Below, piece after piece: positions 1 through 8,984 of a stretch of DNA of 64,000 bases (position 1 is its first letter; each line of letters starts with the position of its first letter). A program made the translations under genes and the position numbers. The notes below the pieces were generated by a model, which was not told the DNA's origin, made no database searches, and saw only the letters and a list, made by a program, of their open reading frames with translations. This stretch comes from JACKHO01 sp041398745 (GTDB lineage: Bacteria > Planctomycetota > Planctomycetia > Planctomycetales > Planctomycetaceae): NCBI GenBank assembly GCA_041398745.1, contig JAWKUB010000007.1, positions 1-64,000 of the forward strand, given 5' to 3'.

Positions 1-84
1 GCGCTGATGTTCTGGCTGAAGCGGACGTTCAGCGCACCCCAGCGACAACCTTTCCGCCGCCAAACACCCCTCCCATTCGGCTGA
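1..84 (+). CDS. possible 3' end of a gene cut by the window edge
   Basis: An open frame runs from the first base to a TGA at 82-84 and would encode a 27-residue basic, Pro/Arg-rich tail. It could be the end of a gene that starts outside the window, but nothing in it is recognisable and chance is a real alternative. Confidence 0.2.
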   Translation, partial: ALMFWLKRTFSAPQRQPFRRQTPLPFG

Positions 85-129
85 ACAGCCCGCATCACCC
101 GCCCACTAAGCGAATGTCACCACTGATGA

Positions 130-768
130 TCAACCCCAAGACTTTTTCAGGTTCGACGAATTATCCTCGCCACCTTCTTCGCGAAGTTGGGTAATGAAAT
201 CCGGATGGAACCCTTTTATCCAGAATTCGGTTTGGCGATGATCGGCGTTATATTTCTGGATTGAAGTAATGTGAAGTTTCGCTTCAGTCGGCCAAATGAG
301 GTCACCAACAAGCATTGCCGCCTTTGCAAGAAGTCCAAGAAAGACAACGGCAATTGCGACAAATAAAGCAACAGGAGAATCGGGATACGATGCGGCGCAG
401 ACCAATGCGACTGCACTCACTACTCCCCACACGATGACGAATTTCAGTGAACGATTTGACGGTTGTTTCGCAGGAGAAACACCATACGTGAGTGTCACTT
501 CCCGGCGCTGAACTTGTCGCATGACAACAAATATTCCAACAGAAACAAGTCCAACAATCGGCATGTCAAGCTGCATGAACAGGAATGCGGCTGGGAAATA
601 GAGATAGACGTGCCAAGGGACGTAGTGCAGCGTCTTGGTTTGCATTCCACCACGATCTACCGTTGCGTTGGAGAAGACGCAACGCATGGGAAGTACGGCG
701 CCGTTGCGAACAATGACGGCGTCTCCGTCAACAGATGCAGAAGGCGGCTGCAGCTCCTCCTCGGTCAT
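130..768 (-). CDS. unknown membrane protein, 212 aa
   Basis: I do not recognise the family. The protein has two hydrophobic hairpins, at about residues 50-82 and 108-155, separated by a basic loop, so it probably spans the inner membrane four times with both ends in the cytoplasm. The N-terminal 45 residues and the C-terminal 50 residues are polar; the C-terminal part (from about residue 162) looks like a small soluble domain. The ATG at 766-768 is the only reasonable start. It stands alone: the next gene on the same strand is clpB, about 200 bases upstream in transcription order, with two palindromic repeats between them. Function cannot be inferred. Confidence 0.6.
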   Translation of the reverse strand: MTEEELQPPSASVDGDAVIVRNGAVLPMRCVFSNATVDRGGMQTKTLHYVPWHVYLYFPAAFLFMQLDMPIVGLVSVGIFVVMRQVQRREVTLTYGVSPAKQPSNRSLKFVIVWGVVSAVALVCAASYPDSPVALFVAIAVVFLGLLAKAAMLVGDLIWPTEAKLHITSIQKYNADHRQTEFWIKGFHPDFITQLREEGGEDNSSNLKKSWG

Positions 769-826
769 GACATCAACCTGGGCAAGTACATAGAGCGTAG
801 AAATGTCCGGCCATGTTGTAGCAGAG

Positions 827-875
827 TGGGAGGGCTGTCACACGCCTGCGGCTCCGCAGGAGCGTCGCCCTCCCA
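827..875. repeat. palindromic repeat with GGGAGGGC/GCCCTCCC arms
   Basis: Nine-base inverted arms TGGGAGGGC and GCCCTCCCA enclose a second inverted pair around GCGGCTCCGC. The outer arms match those of a longer element at 44577-44659, so this is one member of a dispersed intergenic family. A direct repeat CCATGTTGTAGCA lies on both sides (from 811 and from 887). Confidence 0.65.
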
Positions 876-923
876 TGTTCTTCGTGCCATGTTGTAGCAC
901 AGACCAAAGGCCGGAACACGCAA

Positions 924-951
924 GTGGCACAGACAGGAATGTCTGTGCCAC
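924..951. repeat. perfect 12-bp-stem palindrome GTGGCACAGACA / TGTCTGTGCCAC
   Basis: Two 12-base arms, GTGGCACAGACA and its exact complement, flank a GGAA loop. Close relatives occur at 9029-9053 and 52750-52775. It lies 14 bases beyond the clpB stop codon and could act as a terminator-like hairpin, but the dispersed copies point to a repeat family. Confidence 0.75.
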
Positions 952-965
952 CGGCAACTTGCATC

Positions 966-3602
966 TTACTTGCGAGCGAATGTGAATTCGCTGTTCTGGC
1001 AGTCGACCATAATGGTTGATCCTTCCGGGAATTCGCCGGTTAGAATGGCGTTGGCCAGACTGTTTTGCAGCCGGTTTTGCACCACGCGTTTGAGCGGTCG
1101 GGCTCCGTAGGTGGGATCATAGCCGAGGTTGGCCAGCAGGGTTTTGGCGTCGTCGGAGACAATGAGTTCGTAGTCGTGCTCCGCCAGCTGCTTCGCCAGC
1201 AGTTCGATTTGCAGCTCCACGATTTTTCGGATGTCGTGACGATCCAACGGATGAAACACAATGACTTCGTCAACGCGGTTCAGGAACTCCGGTCGGAAGG
1301 AGTGCTTGAGCGCCTCCATACAGGTGGCACGCATGCGGTCTTCGTCACCTTCTTCCGACATTTCGAGAATGGCCTGCGAGCCAATGTTTGATGTCATCAC
1401 CACAATAGTGTTGGTGAAGTCGACGGTGCGTCCCTGGCCGTCGGTGAGTCGACCATCATCGAGGAGTTGCAGCAGCACGTTGAAGACATCGCGGTGTGCT
1501 TTCTCGATTTCGTCCAGCAGAATTACGGAGTACGGCTGGCGGCGCACAGCTTCTGTGAGTCGCCCACCTTCTTCGTAACCGACGTATCCGGGAGGGGCAC
1601 CAATGAGCCGTGCGACGGAGTGCTGCTCCATGAACTCACTCATGTCGATGCGGACCATGTTCCGTTCATCATCAAACAGGAACTCCGCGAGGGCCTTACA
1701 CAGTTCTGTCTTACCGACTCCTGTGGGACCCAGAAAGATGAACGAACCAATGGGGCGCTGCTGATCAGCGAGGCCAGCACGTGACCGTCGCACCGCGTTG
1801 GCCACTGCCGTGACGGCTTCTTCCTGATTGATCATGCGTTGATGAATGAGGTCTTCCATGTGCAGAAGTTTTTCACGTTCGGTCTGCAACATGCGCGAGA
1901 CGGGAACGCCGGTCCAAGCGGAAACGACATGCGCGATTTCTTCCGGACCGACTTCGGTTCGGAGCAGCCGCATCGGCTTTTCCGCTTTGCTGTCGACAGG
2001 TTCCTCGGTTTCCGTTGAGGATTCTTCCACCTGCCTGCGGAGCGCGTTGCGTCGCTGTTCGAGTTCGAAGAGTTGCTGGTAGTCTCCTTCGTCGACCATG
2101 CCCCGGGCCTGTTTGTCGCGAATGGCAGCTTCCAGCTGACCGTACTGCAGGTCCATTTGTTCCAGCTCTTCGCGTACGTTCTTCACATTGCCCAGGCCCA
2201 GCTTCTCTGATTCCCACTGCTCAGTCAGCGAGGCCAGTTTCTGCTTTAGCTCAGCCATTTCTTCCTGGATGGCGTTCCGTTCTTTCTCTGAGGAACTGTC
2301 ATCTTCTTCGGCCAGTTGACGGGCAGCGATTTCGAGCCGCGTGATACGGCGCTGAACTTCATCGATTTCAGTTGGCACCGAGTGCAATTCCATCGCGACA
2401 CGCGAGGCCGCTTCGTCTACCAGGTCGAGGGCCTTGTCGGGGAGAAATCGATCTGAGATGTAACGATCTGAGAGCGTGGCCGCAGCGTCGAGTGCTGCGT
2501 CACGAATTTTGATGTCGTGGTGCTTTTCGTAGCGTTCTTTTAATCCCCGCAGGATGGCGACGGTGTCTTCGACGCTGGGCTCTTTGACCAGTACTGGCTG
2601 GAAGCGGCGTTCGAGAGCGGCATCTTTCTCGATATACTTGCGGTACTCATCGAGCGTCGTGGCTCCAATGCAGTGGACATCACCCCGGGCGAGTGCTGGC
2701 TTCAACAGGTTTGAGGCATCCATCGCTCCATCGGTTTTACCGGCACCGACGACGGTGTGCAGTTCGTCGATGAACAGAATGATTTGGCCGTGCGCGTCTT
2801 CCACTTCTTTGAGGACAGCCTTCAGGCGGTCTTCGAATTCACCGCGGTACTTGGCACCGGCAATGAGTGCTCCCATGTCGAGTGCAACCACGGTCTTGTC
2901 GCGGAGCACGTTGGGTACGTCTCCCAGCACGATGCGGTGAGCAAGACCTTCCACAATGGCGGTTTTACCGACACCGGGTTCCCCGATGAGGACCGGATTG
3001 TTCTTGCGACGACGAGAGAGAACCTGAATGACGCGACGGATTTCACCATCGCGTCCGATGACGGGGTCGATTTTTCCCTGACGGGCCAGTTCGACCAAGT
3101 CCTTGCCGTACTTGGTGAGTGCTTCGTATTTGTCTTCGGGATGCTGGTCAGTCACGCGATGCCCTCCTCGAACTTGTTTAAGAGCTGTTTGAATGTCGGA
3201 CTTTTCAATACCGTTGATTTTCAGCAGGCGGCTGGCAGTGTCATTGGCATCTGCGATGGCCAGAAAGAGATGCTCAGTCGAGATGAACTCGTCCTGCATT
3301 TCCTGAGCGAGCTTTTCCGCTTTGGTGAAGAGCTCACCAAATTCGCGTGAGGCCGCCACATCCATGTTGGAACCTGACGAGGAGGGCAGGCGGTCGAGTT
3401 CGGAATCGATCTGAGTGAGAACCTGCCGGGCGTCACAGCCGATTTTCGACAGGATGGACCGTGGCACGCCGTCGCTGTCTTGCAGTAGTGCTTTGAGCAC
3501 GTGTAACGGAAGAAGTTGGCGATGCCCCTTCTCGGTGGCAATTGCGTGTGCGTCCTGAAGTGCCTGCTGTGCTTTACTGGTCAGTTTTTCGGGTCGAATC
3601 AT
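966..3602 (-). CDS. clpB: ATP-dependent disaggregase ClpB
   Basis: Hexameric AAA+ disaggregase that threads aggregated proteins through its pore together with DnaK/DnaJ/GrpE in the cytoplasm. All parts of the family are visible over 878 residues, the normal length: a Clp-N repeat domain (1-145), first nucleotide domain with Walker A GEPGVGKT (207-214) and Walker B ending IDE (about 280), a long coiled-coil middle domain (about 405-530) typical of ClpB rather than ClpA/ClpC, and the second nucleotide domain with GPTGVGKT (625-632) and LLDEIEKA (about 695-702). The ATG is preceded by CAGGAG at good spacing. It appears monocistronic. The upstream 290 bases contain no CIRCE element that I can see, but do carry a short palindrome (annotated separately). 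Confidence 0.98.
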   Translation of the reverse strand: MIRPEKLTSKAQQALQDAHAIATEKGHRQLLPLHVLKALLQDSDGVPRSILSKIGCDARQVLTQIDSELDRLPSSSGSNMDVAASREFGELFTKAEKLAQEMQDEFISTEHLFLAIADANDTASRLLKINGIEKSDIQTALKQVRGGHRVTDQHPEDKYEALTKYGKDLVELARQGKIDPVIGRDGEIRRVIQVLSRRRKNNPVLIGEPGVGKTAIVEGLAHRIVLGDVPNVLRDKTVVALDMGALIAGAKYRGEFEDRLKAVLKEVEDAHGQIILFIDELHTVVGAGKTDGAMDASNLLKPALARGDVHCIGATTLDEYRKYIEKDAALERRFQPVLVKEPSVEDTVAILRGLKERYEKHHDIKIRDAALDAAATLSDRYISDRFLPDKALDLVDEAASRVAMELHSVPTEIDEVQRRITRLEIAARQLAEEDDSSSEKERNAIQEEMAELKQKLASLTEQWESEKLGLGNVKNVREELEQMDLQYGQLEAAIRDKQARGMVDEGDYQQLFELEQRRNALRRQVEESSTETEEPVDSKAEKPMRLLRTEVGPEEIAHVVSAWTGVPVSRMLQTEREKLLHMEDLIHQRMINQEEAVTAVANAVRRSRAGLADQQRPIGSFIFLGPTGVGKTELCKALAEFLFDDERNMVRIDMSEFMEQHSVARLIGAPPGYVGYEEGGRLTEAVRRQPYSVILLDEIEKAHRDVFNVLLQLLDDGRLTDGQGRTVDFTNTIVVMTSNIGSQAILEMSEEGDEDRMRATCMEALKHSFRPEFLNRVDEVIVFHPLDRHDIRKIVELQIELLAKQLAEHDYELIVSDDAKTLLANLGYDPTYGARPLKRVVQNRLQNSLANAILTGEFPEGSTIMVDCQNSEFTFARK

Positions 3603-3688
3603 GGTGCGGTGCTCCTGAAATTGAAGTCACCATGCGAATTGCAAACGCCATGCCGAGAACTTGCCAGGGGAATTAAACCTCTTTAATA

Positions 3689-3703
3689 AAACGTCTTACG
3701 TTT
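3689..3703. promoter_or_regulatory. candidate operator upstream of clpB: AAACGT-N3-ACGTTT
   Basis: A perfect six-base inverted repeat with a three-base spacer lies about 90 bases upstream of the clpB start in an AT-rich patch. The position suits a repressor or activator site for a stress gene. It matches neither CIRCE nor the HAIR motif as I know them. Assigning function is inference. Confidence 0.3.
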
Positions 3704-3892
3704 CACTCCGCATTGGCATGCCGTTTTGGCCACTGGGTTCCCCCTGCACACCGTGCCTTTTTGGCACTTTGGTTGCATTGCGTTGGCAAATTGGCATTCG
3801 AAGTCCCTGAAACAAAATCGGGGCAGCCGATTTCTTGCGAAACCGACTGCCCCTGCAACGGAGGATTCATCGATGCTGAAGACCGAAGTTGT

Positions 3893-4792
3893 TTACCGTG
3901 TCAGCGGCACCAAAGCGGGCTGACTGTACAAAGGCCGGAGGTTGGCTTCTGCCGGCGTTGGATTTGAGGGAGCAGGAACCACTCCTTCTTGATCTTGAGT
4001 CGGGGCTTCCATTTGCTGCTCGTATCCTTGCTGGCAGCTTGGGCAATACCCAGCGGCGCCAGGATACGGCAGAATTACGGGACGGGCACCAACGCGATTT
4101 GGTGTTCCCGTTCCACAGGGCCCGCAGTTCGGACCGCATGCGTGCTGGTGCCAGGCGTTCGGATTTGGAACAGGTGGATACATGTCCCGGTTTGGCCACC
4201 ACTGTGGCACCTGCTGGTAGTAGTAACCAAGCTGCGTGGTATCGGTGGGCCAGTAAACGCTGGTCGGCTGATACCCCTGATAAGCAGCAGGGTTGACCTG
4301 GTTGTAACCAGCCTGTTGAGCTGCGGCCTGCTGAGCGTAGTAGTTCTGGTACGCTACTGGCTGACGATAAATTTGGCGCTTGGCAGGTGGGCAGAATCCG
4401 TGATCGGGCGAGTGAGTACACATTCCGCAGGGGTTGAACCAGTCCACAAACTGGCGAACCCGGAATCCGAATCCTGGCCGTGGTGCACAGGTTGGGCACC
4501 CTGCAGTCTGGCAGTCCGGGCAGTAGTCTCCGTAGACCATCCCGGGTTGTCCCGAGGTGTCATACTCATACTGCTGCGCCTGTGGCGCGGGCGTTGCCGC
4601 TGGCTCTGGCTCAACTGCCGGAGCTGGAACCGGAGCTTCCTCTCCGTCAATCTGCTGGATTGGTTCACCAGTTTGCCGGTCGTAAACGACTCGGCCTGAC
4701 ATCCGACTGGACTGAGCATTTGCCGCTGCACCGCAGAGCAGGATGCTCCCAACTGCGAGTCCGCAACACAATGCGGATTTGATTTTGTTCAT
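3893..4792 (-). CDS. secreted Pro/Tyr/Gln/Cys-rich protein
   Basis: A Sec signal peptide (hydrophobic core CCGLAVGSILLCGAAANA, cleavage after ANAQ) leads into a 270-residue low-complexity mature part rich in Pro, Gln, Tyr, Asn and Cys. Cysteines come in CxxC-like pairs (CPDCQTAGCPTC, CGPNCGPCG, CPSC), hinting at disulphides or metal binding. I chose the ATG at 4792 because AGGAATAAGG precedes it; an ATG seven codons upstream sits too close to its own SD-like site. The C-terminal part is Pro/Ala-rich and acidic. No family is recognised, but such proteins resemble planctomycete envelope-associated proteins. It is the last of three secreted genes on this strand. Confidence 0.7.
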   Translation of the reverse strand: MNKIKSALCCGLAVGSILLCGAAANAQSSRMSGRVVYDRQTGEPIQQIDGEEAPVPAPAVEPEPAATPAPQAQQYEYDTSGQPGMVYGDYCPDCQTAGCPTCAPRPGFGFRVRQFVDWFNPCGMCTHSPDHGFCPPAKRQIYRQPVAYQNYYAQQAAAQQAGYNQVNPAAYQGYQPTSVYWPTDTTQLGYYYQQVPQWWPNRDMYPPVPNPNAWHQHACGPNCGPCGTGTPNRVGARPVILPYPGAAGYCPSCQQGYEQQMEAPTQDQEGVVPAPSNPTPAEANLRPLYSQPALVPLTR

Positions 4793-4858
4793 GACCTTAT
4801 TCCTGTTCAACATCCTGCTGTGAAGTAGGTAGTAATTTGAGCGGCAACTCAGCCAACG

Positions 4859-5524
4859 CTACTGAAGTGGGTGGCTGATGGGCGTCAGGCGGCTGGATGG
4901 CATACCCCATCCATAGTTGTAGGTGTGCTCAACATTCGGTGCGATGGGCACTGCGACTGGTCCGCCATATCCCGAGGCGGCATAGACCTGGCCGTCACGT
5001 TGATCGAAGTGCGAAGGATCGACCGGATACACCATGCGATAGGCACCAAATGGCGAGCAGCCAGCTCCACCGCATCCGGTGGGAATGAAGTAACCGAACT
5101 TACAGCGGGCGATTTGAGCCGCCTGCATGGTGTTGATTTCTGCGTTGGCGCGAATTTGGGCACTCGCTGCCAAGTTGCGGGAGCGATACAACGAAGCCTG
5201 ATAGGCGAAGTAGTTATTCAACGGACCGTTGAACATTCCGGGACCATTGAAGATTCCGGTTCCACGACCACAGTAGGTGGGGCAATACTCAGGGCAAACC
5301 ACACTCTCAGAGGCGGCTGATTCCCCTTCGGAATACGAAGCCTGTTGGCCTTCGGGTGATTGGCCTCGCACCACAGGGCCGGCAGAGTCGGAGAGTCGCA
5401 CGACGCCTTCGGTGCTTTGCGAACCGCCGAGTCGAACGATTCCTTCAGTATCGCTCGCGTTAGCCGTGACGGCGATGCAGGCCATCCCGGCGATGAGCGT
5501 CCATGTTTTGATTCGGGTTAACAT
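4859..5524 (-). CDS. small secreted protein, planctomycete type
   Basis: The 221-residue product starts with a signal peptide (TWTLIAGMACIAVTANA) and continues with two short related segments, EGIVRLGGSQ and EGVVRLSDSA, a Cys cluster (CPEYCPTYCGRG), an Ala/Arg/Asn-rich stretch that may be helical (about 115-150), and a Gly/Tyr/Pro-rich tail. I chose the ATG at 5524 because AGGAC lies eight bases upstream and the signal peptide starts there; 11 codons of extra frame upstream have no ribosome site. Function is unknown. With its two neighbours it forms a group of small exported proteins, probably of the cell envelope. Confidence 0.68.
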   Translation of the reverse strand: MLTRIKTWTLIAGMACIAVTANASDTEGIVRLGGSQSTEGVVRLSDSAGPVVRGQSPEGQQASYSEGESAASESVVCPEYCPTYCGRGTGIFNGPGMFNGPLNNYFAYQASLYRSRNLAASAQIRANAEINTMQAAQIARCKFGYFIPTGCGGAGCSPFGAYRMVYPVDPSHFDQRDGQVYAASGYGGPVAVPIAPNVEHTYNYGWGMPSSRLTPISHPLQ

Positions 5525-5681
5525 TTTGAACGTCCTGAGTCTAAATTTCCGACCCACTGACAGTCGTCACCTGAGCGACCATCGGAGTTTCGCCGGTAGG
5601 ATTTCAAGGGCTGCACCGTGGCTTCAGTCAAGCTGTTCCGAGATGGAGGAACGCCGGGAAGCCGTGCGGATTACTAATCGA

Positions 5682-6146
5682 CTAGAAACGAGAAAGCAGT
5701 GGCGTCTTGGCGCGGTACTTCACTTCTACGGTCGTACCTTCCAGCTTCCAGTTTTCATGCTGACGCATGCCGAACGGAGTCCAGAACCAGTGGCCGCGGA
5801 CCTTGTAGTAGAAAGGGCCGTACATGGCTTTGTAGTTGTGCGGATACAGCATTTCGTGTGGTGCGAATGCCTGATTGGTAATGACCGTTTGCGTCTGCCA
5901 GCTCGGCACATTCTGAACTGGTGCTGGATACAGCGCCGACGAAAGTTGCGGGTAGTGCCCTTGAGAGGGCACGCCGTTGTAGGCCTGAACTGGTTGGGCC
6001 ATTTGAGTTGGAACGCCCATTGAGGCGTTCACGTATGGCGAAGCCGGTTGCTGGTAGGTTGGCGCCCCTTGCGGGTATTGCGCGAAAGCAGTGCTGACAA
6101 GCATGGTCGACATCACAAGCGCCATGCAGCGAAGACGAGTTGGCAT
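5682..6146 (-). CDS. small secreted Tyr/Pro/Gln-rich protein
   Basis: A signal peptide (CMALVMSTMLVSTAFAQ) is followed by a Pro/Gln/Tyr-rich linker (about 24-90) and a conserved-looking C-terminal domain with aromatic motifs such as YKAMYGPFYYKV and FWTPFGMRQHENW. I associate this last motif type with planctomycete-only proteins of unknown function. The ATG has AGGAGGGG seven to twelve bases upstream, a strong site. Two tandem 11-base repeats lie just upstream and may regulate it. At 154 residues it is compact. Order of transcription puts it first of the three secreted genes, although gaps of 157 and 66 bases leave open whether they share a transcript. Confidence 0.7.
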   Translation of the reverse strand: MPTRLRCMALVMSTMLVSTAFAQYPQGAPTYQQPASPYVNASMGVPTQMAQPVQAYNGVPSQGHYPQLSSALYPAPVQNVPSWQTQTVITNQAFAPHEMLYPHNYKAMYGPFYYKVRGHWFWTPFGMRQHENWKLEGTTVEVKYRAKTPLLSRF

Positions 6147-6169
6147 GAGAGCCCCTCCTGGTCTCTGTG

Positions 6170-6191
6170 CGATCGAAATTCGATCGAAATT
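6170..6191. promoter_or_regulatory. two tandem copies of CGATCGAAATT
   Basis: An 11-base unit is repeated head to tail without spacer, one helical turn apart, 24-45 bases upstream of the secreted gene starting at 6146. The junction creates the palindrome TTCGATCGAA. This geometry suits a protein binding site, though position so near the start may place it in the leader. Function is inferred. Confidence 0.35.
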
Positions 6192-6771
6192 CCCCCGTTG
6201 TAGATCACCGAACCGCCACTCAATGGAGCGAGGAAGTCCCGGTGGAGTCGCTGAGCTTGCGTTAGCGTTGCGGATAACGTGCTCGACATCCTGACGACTC
6301 GTACGTCATTTCGGCTTCTCCCGGCTGTGACGATCAATCAATCCAGTTTTGATTGCCCGAAACCGCGTCGTTTTCCGAATGTGCCGTTAATGTTTAACGT
6401 AACGGCCCCGCAAGGTTTGCCTAACCGGCAAGGTTTTACATTCCATGGCCACGGAGTACGGAACGGGCCAATCTCGACTCGTTCAAAGCGTTGCTTAGAA
6501 CCCTGGGGCAGACCTCCTCCAGTCGGTCCGCGCGGCAGGTCATTGAGTCTTCCAGTGGCCTCTGTCTTCTTATGCCCCTGACATAATCAAGTGAGTTTTG
6601 AAGAGGAGAAGCGTCCCACCGGGCGGCGTTACAAGCCGCAAAAATGGACTTTTCCGTCAATTCAGCATCATGGGAACGCCGATCAAAATTGACACATGGG
6701 GAAAATCTGTTGCCATCGAACCGCTCACAGTGTGTAGAGAAGCAGATTGGCACTAACGGGGGGAATCCGAA
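6192..6771. other. 580-base spacer between divergent genes; possible adhesin promoter
   Basis: No convincing gene. It must hold the start signals of the secreted gene to the left and the adhesin to the right. The best -35-like hexamer for the adhesin is TTGACA at 6689-6694, without a clear -10 partner. Some runs of open frame on both strands have no coding character. Confidence 0.4.
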
Positions 6772-8901
6772 ATGAAACGGACTTGGACTTGGCCCAAAGC
6801 GGTCGGGACGACATTGTTGGCGATGGTGGCATTTGCCGCGATTGAAGATCGGGCCCAGGCCCAGTTCTTGGGAACCGCGACCGTGGGTGCGAATCAGGGG
6901 TCGACGGCGTCGACTCCTACGAGTACTGCAGTGGGCCCGAATGCGAATGCAACGGGAATTCAAACAACGGCTGTGGGTAGTGGTGCGAATGCCACTGCAA
7001 ACTCTGCAACGGCAATAGGTGGCAACGCCAACGCTTCAGCGGTTCAGTCGACATCTGTTGGTCAGCAGTCAACCGCCAGCGGAAATTTTGGCTCCGCATT
7101 TGGTAATCTTTCAACTGCATCGGGACAGCAGTCCACGGCACTCGGTACCGCCTCGGTTGCGAGCCAGTCCTTTACGACTGCGGTTGGTGATCAGGCGACC
7201 GCTTCGGCGCTCAATGCTACGGCGCTCGGACAGGGGGCCAATGCAACGGGAGTTCGCTCAACTGCTTTGGGGAACGGGGCTACAGCCAACTCGACATTTG
7301 CGACAGCTGTTGGTAATGCGTCTGCAGCCACAGCATCGAACACCGTCGCACTGGGAGATTTTGCACGTGCCATCGGTTTGAATTCAACTGCACTTGGTGA
7401 CACGGCCTTTGCGAACGCCCTTGGTAGTACGGCAGTAGGTCAGCTATCGAACGCAAGCAACGTGAACGCCTCCGCATTTGGTGCGAATTCGAACGCTTCG
7501 GGCACCCAGGCAACAGCTCTGGGACGTGCTGCAAACGCGAATGCAAACTTCGCAACTGCCGTTGGTGATAGCTCAATGGCGACTGGACTTCAGTCGACGG
7601 CAGTTGGTCAGCAGTCAACAGCCAGCGGAAATTTCGGCTCGGCATTCGGTAATCTCTCCACTGCATCGGGCCAGCAGTCCACGGCAATTGGTACCGCATC
7701 GCTTGCCAACCAGAACTTCACAACTGCGGTTGGCGATCAGGCCAATGCATCCGCGATCAATGCCACTGCCTTGGGACAAGGCGCAAATGCCAATGCGAAC
7801 AACGCAACTGCTTTGGGGTCAATCGCTAACGCAACGGGAGTCTTGAGTACATCTGTTGGACGGGCTTCAACGGCCAGTGGAGCAAACTCATCGGCCCTCG
7901 GTGCAGGTTCAACCGCATCCAATACACGTACGACAGCGTTGGGCAACAATTCACTTGCCAATCAAAACTTCGCGACCGCCGTTGGTTCACGTGCCTTCGC
8001 CACGAATACGTCGGCATCGGCCTTTGGTGAGTCTTCAACCGCCAGCGGTGTGAATGCAACTGCCATCGGTGATATCGCCAATGCATCTGCCGCGAATGCC
8101 ACGGCCGTTGGTCAGAACTCTGCCGCCACGGCGCTCAACACGAGTGCGTTCGGTCAATTCTCGACCGCGAATGCCGCTCAGGCGACTGCGGTCGGAAATG
8201 CCTCAAACGCATCGGGCGTGCAGTCGTCCGCTTTTGGTCGCAATGCACTGGCCAACATGAATTTTGCCACAGCTGTTGGTGATACCGCTGGTGCGACAGG
8301 TCTCCAGTCCACCGCCATCGGTCAGTCTACAACTGCTGCGGGTACTCGTTCGACGGTTCTTGGTGTGAATGCCAACATCAACGCGGCTGGTACCAATGCG
8401 ACCGCCCTCGGTTTCGGCACCTCCGCCAACTTTGCGAATTCTACCGCTGTGGGTACCGGTGCTGCGACGACCCGTGCCAACCAAATGGTGCTCGGCAACG
8501 CAGCCACGACTTACACAGCTCCTGGCATCAATTCACCTGCAAGCATTGCAGCACAGGCTGGCCCACTGCGTCTGGTCACCACTGACGCCGGTGGTAACCT
8601 GGCATCGGCAACTCCAGCGACTCTTGGTCTGGCTACTCAGGCTCAGGTCAACCAGACACACACCGGCGTCGCCAGTGCAATGGCTCTTTCAGGCATTCCT
8701 GACATTGTCCCTACCGGATCGACCTACGCCGCTTCGGTGAACTGGGGAACGTTTGAAGGTTCCAACTCAATGGCCGTCGGTGGTGCCGTTCGACTGTTCG
8801 ACGCACCGAATGGTATGCAAATCTTCGGTAACGCTGGTGGTGCATTCGGTCTGAACCGTGCCGCAACCGGTGGTCGTGCAGGTATTACGTTTACGTACTA
8901 A
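6772..8901 (+). CDS. YadA-like trimeric autotransporter adhesin
   Basis: Surface adhesin whose C-terminal anchors of three chains should form one outer-membrane beta-barrel and display the rest outside. After a signal peptide (LLAMVAFAAIEDRAQAQ) residues 35-560 are almost pure YadA-head repeats of about 14 residues of the form xATAxGxxAxAxxxxS, folding as a left-handed beta-roll. A short neck (about 565-630) leads to the anchor, about 78 residues starting TGVASAMALSGIPDI and ending in the aromatic FTY, like the YadA anchor family. There is almost no coiled-coil stalk. A 70-residue block (7045 on) is repeated 546 bases later. Start: ATG with GGGGGGAA upstream. Planctomycetes have an outer membrane, so the topology is reasonable; partners and receptor are unknown. 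Confidence 0.88.
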   Translation: MKRTWTWPKAVGTTLLAMVAFAAIEDRAQAQFLGTATVGANQGSTASTPTSTAVGPNANATGIQTTAVGSGANATANSATAIGGNANASAVQSTSVGQQSTASGNFGSAFGNLSTASGQQSTALGTASVASQSFTTAVGDQATASALNATALGQGANATGVRSTALGNGATANSTFATAVGNASAATASNTVALGDFARAIGLNSTALGDTAFANALGSTAVGQLSNASNVNASAFGANSNASGTQATALGRAANANANFATAVGDSSMATGLQSTAVGQQSTASGNFGSAFGNLSTASGQQSTAIGTASLANQNFTTAVGDQANASAINATALGQGANANANNATALGSIANATGVLSTSVGRASTASGANSSALGAGSTASNTRTTALGNNSLANQNFATAVGSRAFATNTSASAFGESSTASGVNATAIGDIANASAANATAVGQNSAATALNTSAFGQFSTANAAQATAVGNASNASGVQSSAFGRNALANMNFATAVGDTAGATGLQSTAIGQSTTAAGTRSTVLGVNANINAAGTNATALGFGTSANFANSTAVGTGAATTRANQMVLGNAATTYTAPGINSPASIAAQAGPLRLVTTDAGGNLASATPATLGLATQAQVNQTHTGVASAMALSGIPDIVPTGSTYAASVNWGTFEGSNSMAVGGAVRLFDAPNGMQIFGNAGGAFGLNRAATGGRAGITFTY

Positions 8902-8940
8902 GTTGATCTGCAACGCAAATCAATTGGTGAACGATTCCAA

Positions 8941-8973
8941 AGTCGCAGTAACGGAGTTTCCGTTGCTGCGACT
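8941..8973 (+). terminator. strong hairpin after the adhesin gene
   Basis: A 15-base stem, AGTCGCAGTAACGGA against its complement with one G-T wobble, and a three-base loop lie 39 bases after the adhesin stop. There is no T-run, so it may be a processing or stability hairpin rather than a canonical Rho-independent terminator. Confidence 0.5.
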
Positions 8974-8984
8974 CTGGTCGTAGA

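Noticed and set aside
6279..6581. 100-codon plus-strand frame upstream of the adhesin
   Set aside because: Pro/Arg-rich with no site or similarity; probably chance.
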